A stretch of 64,000 nucleotides of DNA from Mesorhabditis belari (Eukaryota; Nematoda; Chromadorea; Rhabditida; Rhabditidae). Positions 22,877-33,279 of the stretch are shown piece by piece. The stretch is from the NCBI GenBank assembly GCA_958450365.1, contig CAUEEP010000866.1:186001-250000 (forward strand). The letters run 5' to 3'. Under the pieces are notes generated by a model. That model did not search any database. It worked only from the letters and a program-made list of their open reading frames with translations, and was not told the origin of the DNA. The first letter of the stretch is position 1. Each line of letters opens with the position of its first letter. The translations under genes and the position numbers were made by a program.

Positions 22877-23719
22877 GTCAGCAAATTTTCAGCCAAATCC
22901 GTTCAGCCGTTTTTTCAGAATGTTTGCTTGAAGAATGCATTAAAATAAGGGTATTTGCTCATTTGAGAGACTTTTCGAACAAATTTGAAACATTTAGAAA
23001 AAACGGCTGGACGGGTTTTGCTGAAAATTTGCTTGAAAATGTATAAATGCTTGGTCTTTCATTTGAGCAAAAAAATAATGTTAACTTTCCATCGAAAAAC
23101 TGAACGATTTTTAACGATTTTGACTACTTGTCTTTGCGCCCCCAAAAAATCCCCAAAACAGAAGCTTTTCAAAATCGCTGAAAAGTCCATTGTAGAACAC
23201 AGATTTACCTTTCTAACGGTAACGGTAAAAACCGGACTAATTTTAATCGCTTCATTCTCTTGGAAAAAAAAGTATTTTTGCGAAAAATTCGCATTCAAAA
23301 TCCGACAACCTAATATTGTAGCATTTAGTAGTCTCGTAATATGTCAAAATTTAAATTTTAGCTGAGCTCGGACGGTAAATGGAGGACGACTGGCGCAAGC
23401 AATAGGTATTTCATTTGTAAGAAGCGCTTCGAGCGCGAGTGACTGTCAGTTGCTGGCTTATCGGTCTTTGTGCTGGAGTAGTTCATTCTAACTTTGTATT
23501 GAAAAATTTGGAATAAAACTTTATGTCAAAAAGTCACGTGAAAGCGTCTCTAGCAGTATACCTCCTTTGATCTCACTTATGAGAACCAATCCGCTTATCA
23601 AAAATACTCAAGATGTGCACAAGTAGAATGTTGCCTATATTAGCTGGTTGCATGTGTCTTAAATTTCTCAAAAAACCGCACTATAGCATTATCCCAACAA
23701 TGTTGAAGAAGTTGAATGT

Positions 23720-24848
23720 TGAAGAACCTTTTATAAACAAAATCACGTTTATCGGCTATAACTTTTTAATGAAATGAGGCATAAAAACCGAATATTTCAT
23801 TGGAAAGCCTCCGAAAAATGCTACAAAATACGTTCGGTGAATCTATTTGACCTGCTTTTCAGCCTTAAAAGTTAAGTTGTTATTGCGGGATCAAAATTTC
23901 TTTCATTTTAAATATTATACATCGAAAATTGCCTAAAACTGATCCCGGCCTGAAAATCGACGGATACAGCTCTTATAGTGGATACGGCGAAAATCGGCTC
24001 TTTTTTTTCCACTTTTCAATCATTTTTTTTCTAAGCGGTGGTTAATGCTAATATATGTTATATCTCAAAAAATCACCCATCCTCTCTACTTTAGTTTGAT
24101 ACCCAAGTGCGCAGAAACAAACGTACTGGTGTTGAGATATGAGCGTTTGTTTCAGTGTAAACTTAGACTACGCGACGCTCCTACAGAGGGTGCTTCGATT
24201 AGAGTATTTACGGGAGGATAGCGACGAGAATATTGAAAATACGAATCAAGTTTTGTTTGCCGTTTGCCGAGATTCGATTCAGGGAACATGTAAAAACAAA
24301 ACGTATTTATCGATGATTGGTGGCAATTGAACTCGTTCTTTTCGCATTTGGCCTTTGCGTTTCCATCGTTGCCGACACGCTGATTGTCGATCGTTCGCCC
24401 TTTCGCGATTTCTCAATTCGTTTTCGAAGAAATATCGCATTCGTGAGACTAAATTGATTAAGCATTAGAAAATCTTCGATTACTCCTTTAGTATACGTAA
24501 GAAAATTACTTGGTTCCAAGACAAAACGACACAATCAAAAAGATTTTCTCGCCCGGATATGCCAAATAAATGCAGTTCGGTCCGAGAAACACATATGCGA
24601 TGATTTTCAACGTTTGCCGTAGCCAAGTGTTTCCCATAGAGATCAACCCGTTTATGATCATCTGAAAACTTATGCTTTAGCACTAAACATGGTATCGAAT
24701 AGATACTGTAATAGTACCCCATCCCGATAATGACCGTGCGGAGTGTTGCGTATTCTAGCTTTGAAAGCGTTTTTCTCGATATTGGTTTAAGCTACAATAC
24801 GCGCTTAAATATCAAAAAATAGCTGAGGTTCAGGGCTATTTTTTTAAA
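23720..24848. repeat. 1.1-kb dispersed repeat, copy 2
   Basis: Direct-orientation copy of 18170-19275. The 75-codon minus frame is still open (24307-24534) with several amino-acid differences, as is the overlapping 80-codon frame (24480-24722). Confidence 0.75.
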
Positions 24849-25545
24849 CCAAAGACGCATTTTTTGAAAGTACGAGCGCTTTGAAAAAATGAAATACAAA
24901 AAAACTTATGCGACTACGCGATTGTACGAGAGGGTACTATTATATTATTTACGTCATATAACATTACTATTACAGTACAATACTATTATTATTACAGAAT
25001 TTCAAGGAAATTTTGAGTTTCTGCCAGTGTTTATTGGAGAAAAGCTAGTTCTCGGATCGAATCAGATCAGATCGTATTCGATTATTCGGGCCTTTCGATC
25101 AGAACCAATTGGATATGATCCATGGAAGCACAAATCGAATAAATCAGATGACCAGATTACATCAAATCAAGGAACGTACAGATAAAAATCTCAAATAAAC
25201 AGAATTTCAAGCAAATTTTGAGTTGCTGCCATTGTTTTCGTTTGCCTGAGACGATAAAAAAGGTGGTTAAGACAAAAAGCCGTTTAACCGTTCCGATGTT
25301 CAATTATTGGATCGGTTCGGATCAGAAAATGGATTGAATTGGCATTGGACGTGAACCGCTGTTGCTACCATCCGCTTCAAGCGATCCCACAATCTGATAT
25401 GATTCGACCCATCGGGTTCGGACTTATCCGGTTCTCAAACTATCGGATCGTATCGAATAAAGCCCTCAAATCCTCTTAAAAATTTTGGAGCATTCTTGAA
25501 TCAAAGAAGATCGGATATCTACGCCACTAGACTTGGCTATCGATA

Positions 25546-25903
25546 TTTTGGAGTGCTCGCGCTAAAACGAACATATCTTTGTAATTGCAGCTTCAAATGC
25601 TCTGAAACTTTTACCAATGGAAAGCCAGAAGTTCAAGCTTCATTTTGGTACTTAATACGTCCTGGAAGAATAAGGCATTTGAAAAAAACCTTATCGATAT
25701 GCTATCGATAAGGTTATAATGATATCGATGATCGATATCGTATCGGTTAGGCTTTTAGAGCTGCGTTTTGCGAGCTTTTCTAAGTATTAAGTATCAAAAT
25801 AAAGCTTGAACTTTTGGCTTTCCATTGGTAAAAGTTTCAGAGAATTTGAGTAGTTTTGTGCAAAGTTATAAGATTTTTTGCGCGACTACTCCAAAAATAT
25901 TGA
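25546..25903. repeat. Inverted repeat with a TATCGATA core
   Basis: Arms of about 100 bp (around CTTTTACCAATGGAAAGCC and its complement) flank a central fold-back AACCTTATCGAT..ATCGATAAGGTT and the palindrome GATATCGATGATCGATATC. MITE-like, non-coding. Confidence 0.65.
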
Positions 25904-26050
25904 TAATATAGATAGCTAAGTCTATATACCAGATCTACGTCAAACGAATCAGATGTACTCAATCCGATAATCATTTCTATTATTTTCTACAGTTTCTACC
26001 ACAGGTTGAGTACTGTAATATCAAGTAGAAGTAAAGGGAAAGCTGCTCAC

Positions 26051-28341
26051 TTGAAGCATCAACATTCGCTCGGCCAATGTCGTTTTCCCTTTTTGTTTGA
26101 GCTAAAATAATTCATTATTATTTTTCATTAATCAAAAAACCAACCCTTCTCATCTTTCTATAAATTGTTAAGTCCAAGAAAAAGGGGAAAAATTGAAAGA
26201 AAAACTTTGCAACGAAAAAGTTATCCAGAATAAACATGAGAATCAGGTACCATATCGTCGGAATTTCTTCAGAATTGATTTCAGGCGGATTATTTTTCAG
26301 CACATCAAGCTGCGAAAAAGCCACAGAAATGATAAACGGGAAAATCACTTGAACGAGCGGCCATTCCTTTGTGTATCGAAAGAAACGACCGTCAAAAGAG
26401 ATCGCCAAAAAGCGGCTAATCGACGTGGTCAACTGGCAGAAAATTGCCATATCATAAAAGCTGTATCGATTGACGAGAATGTCGCCGATTTCGACAAAAG
26501 TCGAATACAACTCATCAGAACATTCAATGTCGGGCAGCCAATAGTAGGCGATATCGCATGGATTGCACTCGATTAGGGTGCCGATTGAATAGATGAATCG
26601 GCACACGTTCTCAGCCACCAGCAACAATCTACAGAGTGACACAAAAATTCGGAGCCACCTTGTTTTCGTCAAATTCAGCTTTTAAGATCACAAAAAACTA
26701 TCCAAAGCAGAATTTTCTTATAAAGGTTTGTAATTATAGCAAGTTTTTTTTAGATTTAAGGCTTAGCAAGGAAAGATCAAGTCCTTTAATTGGCAATATA
26801 TCGCCAGAATCAATCCAAATGCCCGGTCGCTTGAATTTCTCTCAAAACCCATTTGAATTTTTTGAAATTTCTAATTAAACGTAGTCAGTCAAAAGTTATT
26901 CTATTTTTTAAACTCTTTCTAGACGAATAGCAAAATTTCAGATTGATTGAAGCTGAAACGCACAAACTGAAACGCTGAAACGCTGAAACGCTGAAACGCT
27001 GAAACGTATAGCTTTAAAAAGTGTGCGAGTCTCAAAAAGTTAACAGTTGTTTTGCTTAAGAAAATAGGTCTGTGTACTCGATGAGAAGGCTATTTTTTGC
27101 GGAAAAATGTTTTTCTAGACGGAAATTACATTTAGATTTCTGATTTCTAAACCGTTTTTCAAAAAGTTTTCTGTTGGCCCTAAAAACGAGGTGGCTTCGA
27201 ACTTTTGTGTCACCCTGTATTGTAAACATGCAATCCGGCGATCCAATCGAATCCGATTGTGCAAAAACTTTTATTGAATTATCAATTTCCTTACCAACAC
27301 CGTTTCATCTATTGATATCACTTGAAAAATCGAAAATTCAGTGCATCAGATGCATCTGATTTAGGTGAAATACTTTTGTGAATCAAATCGAATTAGATAG
27401 AATTGCCGGATTGCTTGTCTAATGTATAGGATTTGTTCGCTTGTCATTTTTAAAAATGCATAGATACCTTCCTCTAACGTCATTTTCCAGGTCTGTTTCT
27501 CGGGCTAGAATCAGCATAAAATTCTGCCATGAGAAGGCAAATATGACTTTTTTAGAACGTTATGCCAGCTATATGCCAGCTCTTATAATTTTTGTGGTTT
27601 TTCTAGCACACTTACACCTATCTAGTAGACATGCTAGCCGACGAAAATTTTTTGGATCAGATCGGATCCGAAGTTGGATCCGATCCGATCGGACGGCATG
27701 TATGGACCATGATCGGGCCGCATGTTGGATCCGATCTAACTTTGAGCTCAAATTTATTGGTGTTGGGCTGTCCAATTTCAATATTCTTGGTATCATTAGA
27801 TGGGCCAAGGCTTTCTCTGTCGATTGGTACAAAAGTATTTAAATAGAACAGCTCCACACCAAGATAGTTGGGCTCAAAGTTAGAGTGCCAATAGCAATCT
27901 AACTTGAATGCCCCACAATCCAAAGTTTAGTGTTAGTGGTAAATTTGATGTCATTTCATAAAAAGCCACTCACCGAATCGGCAGTGTTATTTTATCGTTG
28001 GTGGCTGAGAAGTAAATGGAGAACGGCGAGACGAAATAGCTAATGATGAGCATCTAAAAAACAGTCCAATCTCTTTTTAAAACATCGGGAGTCGGTTTCG
28101 GTCTTTTTTTCGAAAATTCACATGCACAAAAATGGTTTCTGTTATGTTATTTTTTCACTTACAAAAGAATAACTCAAGAAAGCACAAACCAGCGTAGCTA
28201 GCAGGTAGAAATATTTGTATACATAATATAGCGCTTCGTCGCTGATATCCGGACGGCCACCAGCATCTTCTTGAGACCAGACTTCTTCGGCGATATCACC
28301 AGTCAAATACAGATAGCTGAGCAACACATAATAGTAGAGAA
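26051..28341 (-). CDS. Multi-pass chemoreceptor-like protein, copy 2, incomplete
   Basis: Minus-strand exons 28341-28163, 28053-27974, 26628-26145 and 26101-26051 join in phase and align with copies 1 and 3: a hydrophobic first part and acidic loop, IYFSATNDKITLPIR, then LLVAENVCRFIYSIG, then TTSISRFLAISFDGRFFR at the helix-3 end. The largest exon fuses what are three exons in copy 3, so two introns were lost here or gained there. The 51-nt exon (LKQKGKTTLAERMLMLQ) matches the 51-nt exon of copy 3. The first and last exons were not found; a 1.2-kb element lies just upstream and inverted repeats just downstream. The gene may be broken. The 1.3-kb intron contains a Tc1-like MITE that abuts the acceptor. 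Confidence 0.62.
26632..27217. mobile_element. Tc1-like MITE at a receptor splice acceptor
   Basis: Ends CAGAGTGACACAAAAATTCG and, inverted, CAGGGTGACACAAAAGTTCG, flanked by TA (26630-26631 and 27218-27219). Similarity of the termini runs about 37 bp. No transposase. On the minus strand the element ends CTCTG, and with the TA duplication and the next G forms CTCTGTAG, the acceptor of the next receptor exon (starting 26628). Confidence 0.85.
26966..27006. repeat. 8-bp tandem repeat (CTGAAACG)n
   Basis: Five copies of CTGAAACG, inside the Tc1-like MITE. Confidence 0.9.
27640..27885. repeat. GATC-rich stretch and palindromic repeat, copy 2
   Basis: 27650-27740 is rich in GGATCCGATC-type words. 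27733-27885 is a diverged copy of the palindrome at 6988-7203 (shared AACTTTGAGCTCAAAT and ACACCAAGATA). Both lie in an intron of receptor copy 2. Confidence 0.6.
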
Positions 28342-28380
28342 CTTGAAAAAAGAAAAAGTTTTTGTCTACAGAGTGGCCGC

Positions 28381-29601
28381 AAATTATTGCCTCGCGGTTT
28401 TTGGACTATATCTTGGCTGTAGCTTGGCGAATTGGTTTAATTCCTTTTTAATATGAAAATTGCGATAATTTTCTAAGGAGAATTTCTTTATTGCAAATTG
28501 TAGGTGTATATACAAATTGTATACAAGCTTTTGAGATTTTTATTAAAGATTTGGAAGATGCGCTCAAAAAAACCCTTGGCACGCAACATTATTCAAGCTC
28601 CTTCTACTTCATTTTCAAAATGAAATCATTTTTCTCTCTTTTTTTGATAAATTGAAGCTTTAAGAGAAACATTTCGATACTTTTTTAAGTTAACTTTGAG
28701 ATTAACAGATGAAATTTGCTAGTTTCAAGAAAAATTCATTTTCAAAGAAGCCTTTTTCACCCAGAGCTCATAAAAACACCACATCTTTGAAGATTTTTGT
28801 TGAAAAATATTTGTTTTGAGCTTTTTAACCAGAAAAGAGTCAAATAAACCATATATCGGAAATCCGTTCTTATAAAAACACCCAAGAACTAGAAACCCCC
28901 TTTAAGTCTCTTTCATTTTGTAACTTTTGTGATCCAACCTTTTATCTATATTCTCTCATTATATTTCCATATCCAAAGCTAACTCTAACACTATATTTCT
29001 TTAGTTTAGTCATTCCCCAAATCTTTCAGGCCTAGACTAGGGAAGTCCTCCGGATCGCCCGATTCTCTGACTCCAGGTCTCACTCATTCGGAAATCCAGC
29101 CCCTTCCCCTAGCTCATGTCCCCGACCCCCTCTCGACGTGTTTCCTCAGGTTTATTCTTCTCGAAATTGTCATAGTTCCATGTAGATCAAGCAATCTTCT
29201 TATCTTCCCATAAATACAAGACAGATCGGTCGATTATTCCTGAGGACTATCTTCCTACTATGGAGGAGTTGGGGCCGGCTCTCGGTTGTGCTGGAAGTGG
29301 CAGAAAATGGTCCTCCCAATCGTTCATTCTTACAAAGTGAACAACACACTTCACATTCTCACTCATACACCCAAATTATCTCCAGCTACACCATAACACA
29401 AAAGTATAATATAAGAGGCTTTAAAACCTGATCAAGAAAAGCTGCAGATTGAGTTGCCAAGGGTTGGAAGAAGCCTTAAAAAGCCTCAAAAGCATCCTAC
29501 AATTTGGATAAAATTATCGCAATTTTCATATTAAAAAAGAATTAAACCAATTCGCCAAGCTACAGCTAAGATATAGTCCAAAAACTGCGAGGCGATAATT
29601 T
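28381..29601. mobile_element. 1.2-kb element with ~96-bp inverted termini
   Basis: Left end AAATTATTGCCTCGCGG and right end its complement, with about 96 bp matching including GGACTATATCTT and TAGCTTGGCGAATTGG. The interior has no transposase. No target duplication could be defined. It lies immediately 5' of the first recognisable exon of receptor copy 2 and may separate that gene from its start exon. Confidence 0.75.
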
Positions 29602-31441
29602 CCGACCATCTTATATATGAAATTTGCTTTACTAGCATTATTTTCAATCCAGTTCGGTCAAAATCGGCGGAACAGACCGAAATTTTGGCGTTTTCACATC
29701 AGATAGGACAAAACATATCACTACAATATCGCTCAAACACAAACGATAACGCAAATTGGCCATAACTTTGCCTGGATTTGTCCACTTCGATTAGACTAGG
29801 TGTTAATCGATTGGAAATTAAATTAGGGCATCAAAAATCCAGATTTAAGAGTTGAATCTCCTATTGAATAAGATCAAGGTCAGCCGAATTGAACATGTGC
29901 CGCAAAGGTTATGGTCAATTGTCTTTACTATGTTTTTGGTCCTTTTTTCTGTCCTTTTCTTCTTATTCAGTCCGCGTCGAGACAATACAAAAAACCCGAA
30001 ATTCCTCGAATTTCAATATCAACTCTTTACCATCAACACTGAGAGCCAGGAGGATAGCGATAAGCAGTTCGATCGATTCGAAATGGTTTGCGAGAACGTC
30101 GATCATTCCACAAATACCTAATTTTCTTTTAAAAAGACACAAAATCAAAAGCAAGAAAAACAAATGCACCCAAAAAACGCAAAAAATAAATTCCTTTCAT
30201 AAAACTGTTCTAAAAGGTCAAAATGAAATCGAAATATGTAAGTACGTGAGTGTTTTTCAGAATATTTTGTCTTTTTCGGTGTAATTGCATAGGCAATGGA
30301 ATCTTTACCCGATAATTCCTTTTTCACGAGTGATTTATTAGCGCTGGAAACCGATTATCTTGGTTTTTCTGATTGAAAACCCCCTCAAAAATCTATAAAT
30401 CAGTTTGCGCTTTTTTGAATCTAATATATTATTACCAGCATCACACGAGTTCAAGATCTGTATGTGCTATTTAGAGCTCGAAAAGAATAGATTAAATTAT
30501 ACGTTCTCGTTTATAGATTGCCTCCAACACCCAAAGCGAGAGAAAATTTCTAAAATTACATTTACCAGCCTTCGAAATCTTTTTGACTGGGTGCATTGGG
30601 GCTCCTTCAAAACATTATCGAAACAAAGAAGTTTCTTAATCAACAAAGAGAAAGTTGTCCGTTTTCATAGTGAGAAAGTCTGTCGAAAAGGATGAATCAT
30701 TCATCTTTTTTAAAGCTCTTTTGAACTTTGCTACTGTGAAAAAGGAATCGAATTGTGTTTCAGCATAGATCAAACTCTAGTGATTTTAGAAATAATTTGA
30801 AGTCAAACAAAATGAATTTGGATTTTAGAAATTATTAAACAAAATAAAACAAAAACTCTTTTAAAAATTACAAATCGATTGTTGCTTAATGAAGATTGAT
30901 CTTAATCTACTTTTGCAATCGAAATGTTAGTTTGAAGGATTCGTTATAATTTCTGTTGTTCATGACGATCAAAAAGATGCTAGCATTGCAGAAGGGCCGA
31001 ACCAAGAACCCCCTCTTCTGAGTTAGACTGACACACAGCGTCTTAGATCGACTCGGCCACGCTCATAAGGGGAAATTGAGAAATCACGTTTTTACAAAAA
31101 ATTGCCTGTCTAATCCACAAAACTAATTAGATTTTTGGAAACTACATAAAATTTTGAATACAATAGTTAAGCTTTCAGATTGATTGGTTCGGCTGTTTTT
31201 TTTAAACAGCGGAACAGACAGTCACAAACACTCTCTCGCTTATAATAAGTAGGATATGCTATGCTACTGTATCCGTAGACCAATTCTTCAAGCTCGCTCC
31301 AGGTTTTAGAAGATTAGACTTAACTTTTCTGAGGACTCTATGCAAAAGAACACAAAGGAAGGACAAAAGCGCCTTCTATTCATTTATCATCGACTTTTCT
31401 TGTGACTAACTGTTATATTGTTCTATTGTTATTATGTTATA
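29602..31441. other. Intergenic, possible orphan exons
   Basis: 29971-30121 (plus) follows a good acceptor (TTATTCAG) and stays open to a stop with an acidic sequence (FTINTESQEDSDKQF), but no partner exon was found. A 96-codon plus frame at 30405-30695 has no recognisable domain. The stretch 29700-29960 resembles repeats near 47500-47640 and 48240-48360 (shared CAGCC-AATTGAACA). Nothing firm can be called. Confidence 0.25.
31002..31077 (-). pseudogene. tRNA-like relic with class II look
   Basis: On the minus strand, a good A box (GTGGCCGAGTCGATCTAAG) is followed by an extended region and a weak B box (GGTTCGGCCC). The acceptor stem does not pair. Resembles a decayed Leu/Ser-type tRNA or a SINE head. 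Confidence 0.4.
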
Positions 31442-31950
31442 TTGGGTTGGTGAATTGAAAACTGCGGGCTATTGTCATATGTGACAGTTTGAGGACTTTC
31501 TTCAAAAGAAACCCATTTTGGTGTCAATGGAAAAGTTGTAGAGAATCAAAAATCAAGCTTATATCCAAATTTTCAGAACGATTCAAAAACCGGTTTTGAA
31601 GAAATGGCAAATTTACGAATTTTCACAAAAGTTACATTTACTAAGTGTATCTTTTTGGAAATTTGGCTATAGGTCTAATTTTTGATTCTCTACAACTTTT
31701 CTATTGACACCAAAATGAGTTTCTTTTGAAGAAAGTGCTCAAACTGGGACATCTCTAGTCCTCCATTTTTGAGTCTCACACTTGTCTCACACACAAACCA
31801 AAATCCTACCACGAAAGAGGAATCCGCAAATTGCCTGTAAAATGGGCAGAAGTCGTCAATAATAATGGAAATTATTTGGAATGAATTCATGGTTTTATGA
31901 TCAATAAATTTTAGTTCAAAGTCCCGCAGTTTTCAATTCACCAACCCCAA
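31442..31950. mobile_element. Mariner-type MITE, copy 2
   Basis: Same family as 9237-9763: TTGGGTTGGTGAATTGAAAA at the left, its complement at the right with one extra C, and TA on both sides (31440-31441 and 31951-31952). Length 509 bp, with small indels relative to copy 1. Intergenic. Confidence 0.88.
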
Positions 31951-33279
31951 TATTTATTTTCCTCGCCTTTTTCGACTTTTTTTCCCCGAGTGCTCTTTTT
32001 TTGCATTATTCTCTCCATGAAAGAAATTACGTATCAAGTGCTGATAGGGCGTCGCCCAAAAATGGCTCAGGAGGAGCCTAGCCCTAATAGAAAACAATTA
32101 CGAAAGAGCGTTTGAATGAAGGTGCTGTCGTGACAGATATTTGTATTTCTTTTTTGAATCAGTCATATCCAAAAAGTCATTTTGTCAATAAGTCAATAAG
32201 TGATTGGTTTTCGGATAAGTCAGTGTCAAAAGTCAAGATATTTTTTCATTGTATCATTTCAAACAAGATTAGAAATGATTCATAGCAAAATACAGATAAA
32301 TTATATCATGTTTCAGATGTACCTTTTATTGTTTGAAGTTTTTAAAGGCAGTTTTTCGTCAAAATTGAAAATTCACAGAGATTTCAGTACCAAAATCGAC
32401 TTTGAAAGGGAATTCTCAGAATTTGTTTGTTCAAAACCTAAATTATTGCCAGTCTCCAAGAAATAAGTGAAAAAAGAATGGTTTTTGACAAATCCAGATA
32501 AAACCACCCTAAGCAACAATTCTGTCAAGCGATCGGCACTCGGCTACTTTGGCGACTTATAAAAATTTTGATAGTAGTCTTCTGACCATGAAAACAAAAA
32601 TCAACATAGAAAAGCAAGTGAGTTTTTATTAAAAATGATAGAAGAATTGGTCAACTAATCGTGAAGATGCATCTAAAAGAATGAATTTCAATTTCCATAA
32701 CTGCATTTCGAATGAGGATTTCCTGTTTTGAGGGTATTTGCACAATGTGCAAGCTACTAAGTGGCCAGCTATGCCTAGAGATATGGCCACACGTATTCGC
32801 TCGTCGATAAGCTAATCCACCATCAATATAAAATACTTTTCGTCTAAATTTACGCTTTTTCTTTAAATTCCTGAGAGAGAAAATTTGTGTTTTGGGCGTC
32901 TTTGCTGGGGTTCCTTATCGGCACATGGCACGTGGTTTTTTGCACAGAAAGAGAGAGAGAGTCACAACACGCACGAGCTCTTAATATAATAGAACTACAA
33001 AAGAGTTTTTCAAGGAATGCACTGTCGAATTCCTTTTTCGAGCCTCTCTGTCGTTCTTTGCCTTGATTCGTTACTCACCCTTCTTATTGCCCGTCGAGCC
33101 ATTGAAAAATCCGATTCATTGAAAAATTGTACTCCAGAGTCTCTAAAAACGGTCACAATTAACGCTTAACACTTACACTATTTACTCTTTAAACTATAAT
33201 ACTATCTACTACTAATTACAACTATTTACTATTTACACTATACACTATTTGACACACTTAACTCTATTTAACGCCGAAA
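31951..33279. other. Intergenic upstream of the second F-box gene
   Basis: No coding exon recognised. A GAGAGAGAG run lies near 32950. 33150-33260 is a run of ACTATTTAC-like words just before the F-box start, likely promoter/5' UTR. Confidence 0.35.

Larger units (their letters stand above)
22877..26050. other. Repeat field between two minus-strand genes
   Basis: Holds a fold-back near 22900-23030, an inverted partial copy of 17970-18140 at about 23160-23345, the second 1.1-kb repeat (23720-24848), a GATC-rich stretch (25040-25460), and an inverted repeat (25546-25903). No gene recognised; the last exon of the receptor gene at 26051 was expected here but not found. Confidence 0.45.

Noticed and set aside
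22985..23365. 126-codon plus-strand frame
   Set aside because: It covers an inverted copy of sequence at 17970-18140 and a fold-back; no domain, start context or conservation.
26193..26576. 127-codon plus-strand frame
   Set aside because: It is the antisense shadow of the receptor exon 26145-26628, which has in-phase splicing and homologues in the window.
26118..26672. Taking the 184-codon minus frame as a complete protein
   Set aside because: Its first residues come from the MITE terminus and its last ones from an intron; paralogue comparison places the exon at 26145-26628.
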